From assembly GCA_038230275.1 (NCBI GenBank), contig JBBRNO010000090.1, forward strand, positions 1-26,713: DNA of 26,713 nt, in the 5' to 3' direction. The stretch comes from JANXXV01 sp038230275. GTDB taxonomy: Bacteria > Acidobacteriota > Terriglobia > Bryobacterales > Bryobacteraceae. Made by a program: the position numbers and the translations under genes. Shown in pieces: positions 23,301 through 26,713 of the stretch. The notes beneath the pieces were generated by a model. The model had not been told where the DNA came from and did no database searches. It saw only the letters and a list, made by a program, of their open reading frames with translations. The number at the start of each line of letters is the position of its first letter. Position 1 is the stretch's first letter.

Positions 23301-24212
23301 ATGAAAAAGCTGTCCTCTCTAGCGTTACTTCTCTGTCTGATCGCCCCGTCTGCCATTCCGCAGAAGACGCCTGACGACCAAACCCGCATTACTCTCGATG
23401 TGAACCGCGTCAGTATGCTGTTCACCGTGTCTGACAAGAAGAACCGCTTCGTCACGGACCTGACGAAGGGCGATTTCGAAATCATTGAAGGCAAGCGCCC
23501 GCAGAATATTATCGAGTTCACCTCCGAAGCGGATCTGCCTCTGCGCCTGGCCATCCTCATCGATACCAGCAACAGCATTCGCGACCGCTTCAAGTTTCAG
23601 CAAGAGGCCGCGATTGAATTCGTCAATAGCGTGATGCGTCCGCAGGACCGCGCCGTGGTCATTAGCTTCGATACCGGCGCCGAACTGGTAGCCGACCTCA
23701 CCAACGACAACACCAAGCTCACCAACGCCATCCGCGGCCTGCGCCCCGGTGGCGGCACCGCCTTGTTCGACGCCATCTTCTTCGCCTGCCGCGATAAGTT
23801 GATGCAGGACCAGCCGCAGCATAAGTTCCGCCGCGCGATGGTAATTCTAAGCGATGGCGACGACAACCAAAGTAAGTACACGCGCGATCAATCGCTGGAG
23901 ATGGCGCACAAAGCGGACGTCGCCATTTACAACATCTCCACCAACATCACCCGCATCCAATCGGATGGCGACAAGGTCTTGAAGTATCTCTCGCTTGAGA
24001 CTGGGGGCCTCACCTTCTTCCCTTTCAAAGTACAGGACCTGGCGCAGTCGTTTGAGAACATCGCCAATGAATTACGCCATCAATACAACGTGCTGTACCG
24101 GCCCGACCCGGTGAAGACGGACGGTCTCTATCACACGGTGGACATCAAGGTGAAGGGCCGCAAGGATCTGGTGGTGCGGGCGCGCAAAGGATATTACGCT
24201 CCCCGCCTGTAG
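23301..24212 (+). CDS. Secreted acidobacterial-type VWFA-domain protein
   Basis: A 303-residue exported protein with a signal peptide (residues about 1-20, KKLSSLALLLCLIAPSAIPQ). It is followed by an N-terminal beta-rich segment (RVSMLFTVSDKKNRFVTDL and DFEIIEGKRPQNI) and a von Willebrand A domain with the metal-binding site: DTSNS, the Thr in GGGTALFDA, and LSDGDDN. The pattern matches the VWFA family described in Acidobacteria (TIGR03436), which is expanded in Solibacter-like genomes; the match is from recognition, not from a search. I start at ATG 23301 rather than TTG 23280 because the signal peptide begins there. Function is unknown, presumably adhesion or protein binding outside the cytoplasm. 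It supports the Acidobacteriota assignment. Confidence 0.87.
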   Translation: MKKLSSLALLLCLIAPSAIPQKTPDDQTRITLDVNRVSMLFTVSDKKNRFVTDLTKGDFEIIEGKRPQNIIEFTSEADLPLRLAILIDTSNSIRDRFKFQQEAAIEFVNSVMRPQDRAVVISFDTGAELVADLTNDNTKLTNAIRGLRPGGGTALFDAIFFACRDKLMQDQPQHKFRRAMVILSDGDDNQSKYTRDQSLEMAHKADVAIYNISTNITRIQSDGDKVLKYLSLETGGLTFFPFKVQDLAQSFENIANELRHQYNVLYRPDPVKTDGLYHTVDIKVKGRKDLVVRARKGYYAPRL

Positions 24213-24221
24213 TCTCGGTTG

Positions 24222-24227
24222 TATAAT
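24222..24227 (+). promoter_or_regulatory. Putative recA -10 element within a small inverted repeat
   Basis: TATAAT (24222-24227) lies 40 nt before the recA ATG in an AT-rich gap. It sits inside the inverted repeat AGTCT (24211-24215) and AGACT (24230-24234), 14 bp apart. A LexA-type operator could be expected here, but the repeat does not match any LexA box I know. No convincing -35 is present. Confidence 0.45.
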
Positions 24228-24267
24228 TAAGACTCCCCCGAATTTTAGTCAAGGAAAACAAATCCGC

Positions 24268-25341
24268 ATGGATGAAAAAGAACGTTCGCGTAATCTTGGT
24301 GCCGCGCTAGGCCAAATCGATAAACAGTTTGGCAAAGGCTCGATCGTCCGGTTAGGTTCAAAGGAAGCCACCGTGCAAGTGGCCACCATCTCCACCGGCT
24401 CCATCTCGCTTGATTTCGCTCTGGGCGTCGGCGGCTTCCCGCGCGGACGCATCATTGAGATTTTCGGGCCTGAATCCTCCGGTAAAACCACGGTGGCGCT
24501 GCAAGTGGTAGCGGAAGCGCAGAAGGTGGGCGGCATGGCCGCCTTCATCGATGTGGAGCACGCGCTCGATCCGGTCTACGCCAAAAAGCTAGGCGTCGAT
24601 GTCGACAACCTGCTGGTCTCGCAACCCGACTTCGCCGAACAAGCCCTGGAAATCACCAACGTCCTGATCAACTCCGGCTCTATCGACGTTCTGGTGGTCG
24701 ACTCCGTAGCCGCGCTGGTGCCCAAGGCCGAACTCGACGGCGAAATGGGCGACACCTTCGTCGGCATCCAGGCTCGCCTGATGTCCCAGGCCATGCGCAA
24801 ACTCACCGGCACAGTTTCCAAATCGAACACCTGCCTCATCTTCATCAATCAAATTCGCGAGAAGATCGGCGTGATGTTTGGCAGTCCGGAAACCACCTCC
24901 GGCGGCCGCGCGCTGAAGTTTTATTCTTCCGTCCGTGCCGACATTCGCCGCATCGCCGCCATCAAGGAAGGAGACGTGGTGGTAGGTAACCGCACCAAGG
25001 TCAAGATCGTGAAGAACAAGGTAGCGCCGCCGTTCCGCGAAGCCGAATTCGACATCATCTACGGGGAAGGCATCTCGCGCGAAGGCGATCTGATCGACCT
25101 CAGCGTCACCCACAACGTGATTGAAAAGAGCGGCTCCTGGTACAGCTATAAGGGCGAACGCATCGGTCAGGGACGCGAGAATTCCCGCCAGTTCCTCAAA
25201 GACAATCCCGATGTCCGCGCCGCCATTGACAACGAAATCCGCACCCAATTGGGCCTGGCAAAACGCGAACTGGCAGTAGCCCCCGCCTCCACCGAAGTGG
25301 AGCGCGAAACCCCCGCCCCCAAGCAAGCCGCCCGCCGCTAA
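24268..25341 (+). CDS. recA: RecA recombinase
   Basis: A 357-residue RecA: the ATP-dependent strand-exchange protein that also triggers LexA self-cleavage in the SOS response. It has Walker A GPESSGKT (67-74), Walker B LVVDSVAALVP, the DNA-binding loop L1 and the loop L2 region NQIREKIGVMFGSPETTSGG. The segment SISLDFALGVGGFPRGR is a slight departure from the common GALxLDxALGxGGxPRGR. The C-terminal tail is short, basic and Pro/Ala rich (ends PKQAARR) rather than acidic as in E. coli. AAGGA at 24251-24255 lies 12 nt before the ATG. No recX or lexA lies next to it. It is convergent with the Tat-exported protein gene. Confidence 0.97.
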   Translation: MDEKERSRNLGAALGQIDKQFGKGSIVRLGSKEATVQVATISTGSISLDFALGVGGFPRGRIIEIFGPESSGKTTVALQVVAEAQKVGGMAAFIDVEHALDPVYAKKLGVDVDNLLVSQPDFAEQALEITNVLINSGSIDVLVVDSVAALVPKAELDGEMGDTFVGIQARLMSQAMRKLTGTVSKSNTCLIFINQIREKIGVMFGSPETTSGGRALKFYSSVRADIRRIAAIKEGDVVVGNRTKVKIVKNKVAPPFREAEFDIIYGEGISREGDLIDLSVTHNVIEKSGSWYSYKGERIGQGRENSRQFLKDNPDVRAAIDNEIRTQLGLAKRELAVAPASTEVERETPAPKQAARR

Positions 25342-25361
25342 CGTCCTTCTCCTGCAACGAT

Positions 25362-25381
25362 GGGGCGGATGCCGCCGCCCC
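25362..25381. terminator. Stem-loop between convergent recA and Tat-exported protein gene
   Basis: GGGGCGG (25362-25368) and CCGCCCC (25375-25381) form a perfect 7-bp GC stem with a 6-nt loop. It lies 20 bp after the recA stop and just before the end of the opposing gene, so it could stop transcription from both sides. No T-run follows on either strand, so it is not a classical intrinsic terminator. Confidence 0.45.
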
Positions 25382-25384
25382 GTC

Positions 25385-26293
25385 TCACACCCGCTTCACT
25401 CTGTCCTGGCCCACTTGCCGAATCCAGTTACGAGTCCAGGAAACGGTTTCCAATCCGCGATCGCACAGCCAACTACCGCAGAACACCATGGCCTCAATGT
25501 GGCCTTGCTTGAGCAATTGCAAGCCGGTCTCGCACTGGCTCTTCATCAGTTCATTGGAGAGCGGTTTATTGTTGCCGAAATCCCACCAATAAATCCCCAG
25601 CGCCATCTTCGCGCCCCCGGATAGCTTGCGGGCCTTCTCGAAGTTGCCGCGTAAGTCCCTCAGATTCTGGCCGTACCAGGTCCAGAACTGAACGTAGTCG
25701 CAGAGCCCCAGGTACTCCGTCAATGGCTGATCGAGTTGATGCTCGTAGAGCACCACCCACAAGTCCAGCCGCTTTCCGCTGGGGTGTAGCTTCTTCTTCA
25801 TGTCCTTGATCTGGTCCAACGTCAACGCGGCCACCCGTCCGTCCTTCGGCTTTATGAAAAAGTCATCCATCACCACGCCTGAGATCTTGGGGTTGTGCAA
25901 TGCCAGCTCCAGCACGGTCTCCCGCTCCTTGTCCTCGGTGGCGCCCGACTCACCGACGATGCCCCAGACCACCTCGCGCAGCGGCTCAAATGCCAGCGCG
26001 AACTGCTCGAGCGGAGGTTCGGGGGTTCCCTCTCGATGGAGCATGAAGACGTTAGGAATCCCCATATAGAAAGCGGCTTCGGCCGGAGTCATGCGGGATT
26101 TGCCCGGCAGGCCGAACAGCCCGTTGTAGCTGCCGGCGACGTGGGACCAAAGCCACATGTGATCGCGGACGGTTTTTGGCTTTTCAGCTCCTGGTTTTTC
26201 AGCTCCTGATGAGGCGGCCGGAATCAGGCCTGACAGAGCCAGCGCGTTTCCGGCTTGCAGCAATTGGCGTCGGGAAGGGACGGTGAAAGGCAT
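25385..26293 (-). CDS. Tat-exported protein of unknown function (possible TIM-barrel)
   Basis: A 302-residue protein with a twin-arginine signal: PSRRQLLQAGNALALSGLIP near residues 5-24. I start at the Met at 26293 so that this signal is N-terminal; the longer frame to 26386 would bury it. A short duplicated GAEKP follows the signal, coded by a direct repeat of TTTTCAGCTCCTG on the forward strand. The mature part has SGVVMDDFFIK, LDLWVVLYEHQLDQP, DYVQFWTWYGQNL and KMALGIYWWDFGNNKPLS, an alternation of strands and acidic or aromatic ends that recalls glycoside-hydrolase-like TIM barrels. I do not recognise a family. It is probably periplasmic and may act on a carbohydrate, but that is only inference. 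Confidence 0.6.
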   Translation of the reverse strand: MPFTVPSRRQLLQAGNALALSGLIPAASSGAEKPGAEKPKTVRDHMWLWSHVAGSYNGLFGLPGKSRMTPAEAAFYMGIPNVFMLHREGTPEPPLEQFALAFEPLREVVWGIVGESGATEDKERETVLELALHNPKISGVVMDDFFIKPKDGRVAALTLDQIKDMKKKLHPSGKRLDLWVVLYEHQLDQPLTEYLGLCDYVQFWTWYGQNLRDLRGNFEKARKLSGGAKMALGIYWWDFGNNKPLSNELMKSQCETGLQLLKQGHIEAMVFCGSWLCDRGLETVSWTRNWIRQVGQDRVKRV

Positions 26294-26460
26294 TGGACTC
26301 AATTTATACGCCTTTCCAACGCCGAGATCAAGGAGATCCCGTACCATAAGGCGTCGGCGCAGCAAGAGGAACGACGGCAGCGGCACTGGCGGCCAAAAAT
26401 TGAAGCCTGGAAAAAAGGCACGCCGGTGTCCACAATCTATCTGGATAGCCCATTCTTAAC

Positions 26461-26490
26461 CATCCGCGTCCATCTGCGTGCATCGGCGGC
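26461..26490. repeat. Short 10-bp-period repeat (CATCnGCGnn x3)
   Basis: Three imperfect 10-bp units follow each other: CATCCGCGTC, CATCTGCGTG and CATCGGCGGC. They lie in the gap between the Tat-exported protein gene and the serine hydrolase. Very similar strings, such as 'atccgcgtccatctgcgt', recur in intergenic regions of many soil bacteria (Planctomycetes, Verrucomicrobia, Acidobacteria) as far as I recall. The rest of the gap 26294-26539 holds no gene I can support. Confidence 0.5.
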
Positions 26491-26539
26491 CAATAATCTT
26501 ATCCCTGCCGAACACCGAACCCCATTTCAACCCACCACC

Positions 26540-26713
26540 TCACTTCTCAATAGCAGCCGCGGCCATAGCCAGAAAGCTATTAATCTCATCCGCCACATCC
26601 CCGCCGCCATTAGTCCGCTGGTACATCAGCACCTGCAACATATCCTTCCCAGGGTCCACCCAACCGAAAGTCCGATAAGCCCCGCCGTGCCCAAACGAAC
26701 CCATCGAATTCAA
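26540..26713 (-). CDS. Serine hydrolase (class C beta-lactamase-like), C-terminal 57 residues, cut by window edge
   Basis: Read leftward from the window edge, the frame gives 57 residues ending at TGA (26540-26542). It includes GSFGHGGAYRTFGWVDPGKD followed by MLQVLMYQRTNGGG. The FGHGGAYxTxGWVDPxKD pattern is the C-terminal KTG-like/HxG active-site strand and following strands of the beta-lactamase family of serine hydrolases (esterase EstB, D-aminopeptidase and AmpC-like proteins). The HGG would replace the KTG triad found in many relatives. The N-terminus with the nucleophilic SxxK motif lies outside the window. The specific substrate cannot be named. Confidence 0.72.
   Translation of the reverse strand: MNSMGSFGHGGAYRTFGWVDPGKDMLQVLMYQRTNGGGDVADEINSFLAMAAAAIEK

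Noticed and set aside
24211..24234. LexA/SOS box upstream of recA
   Set aside because: The AGTCT/AGACT repeat does not match known LexA operators, and five-base arms are too short to claim one.
26180..26210. Direct repeat TTTTCAGCTCCTG in the Tat-exported protein gene
   Set aside because: It encodes a short duplicated GAEKP just after the signal peptide, a low-constraint linker. Small slippage duplication; noted in the gene entry only.

Overview
The window looks like a piece of an Acidobacteriota chromosome, probably of the Solibacteraceae/Bryobacteraceae type. The reasons are the acidobacterial-style secreted VWFA protein at 23.3 kb, a degenerate stand-alone receiver with an 'LPDGxW' signature, a RecA with an unusual 'SISLDFALGVGG' segment, high GC with strong third-position bias, and several secreted sugar-related or amidohydrolase proteins. 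This is inference from protein character; no rRNA gene is present. Genes are tightly packed, no gap exceeds about 250 bp, and no tRNA, rRNA, CRISPR array or intact transposase gene was seen.

1-8.0 kb: an L-rhamnose uptake and catabolism locus. A Gfo/Idh/MocA oxidoreductase and the L-rhamnose isomerase rhaI run leftward. Divergently, a regulator with an IclR-like winged helix joined to a periplasmic-binding-protein sensor is directly followed by an ABC transporter: ATPase RhaT, permease RhaP, and a second permease RhaQ fused in frame to the sugar-binding protein RhaS. The fusion hinges on a run of six A: with five A the two halves would be separate genes 2 nt apart. No kinase or aldolase is in the window.

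8.0-15.5 kb: a stress or energy island. A metal-type P1B ATPase overlaps the end of the transporter by 1 nt. It is followed by two tandem-domain universal stress proteins, a receiver domain that has lost its phosphorylation site, a small two-helix membrane protein, and a 900-residue ADP-forming acyl-CoA synthetase with a C-terminal acetyltransferase domain. A 158-bp structured repeat (MITE/REPIN-like) lies just upstream of the synthetase. A second copy, cut by the window edge, lies at the left end in the same orientation, so the two copies bracket about 12.5 kb.

15.5-22.4 kb: a secreted DUF1080/LamG-like protein; a leftward gpx-galE-amidohydrolase operon with overlapping genes; a divergent ECHDC3-like crotonase; a self-inhibited Fic protein with a C-terminal winged helix, preceded by three evenly spaced ATTAAAGG half-sites that look like an autoregulatory operator; and a leftward membrane glycosyltransferase whose start codon overlaps that of the divergent pseudouridine synthase.

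22.4-26.7 kb: RluA-family pseudouridine synthase, VWFA protein, recA, a probable bidirectional terminator, a Tat-exported protein of unknown function, a short 10-bp-period repeat, and the C-terminal end of a serine hydrolase (beta-lactamase family) running off the right edge.

The most novel points are the IclR-PBP hybrid regulator with the homopolymer-dependent permease/binding-protein fusion, the structured repeat pair, and the Fic operator.
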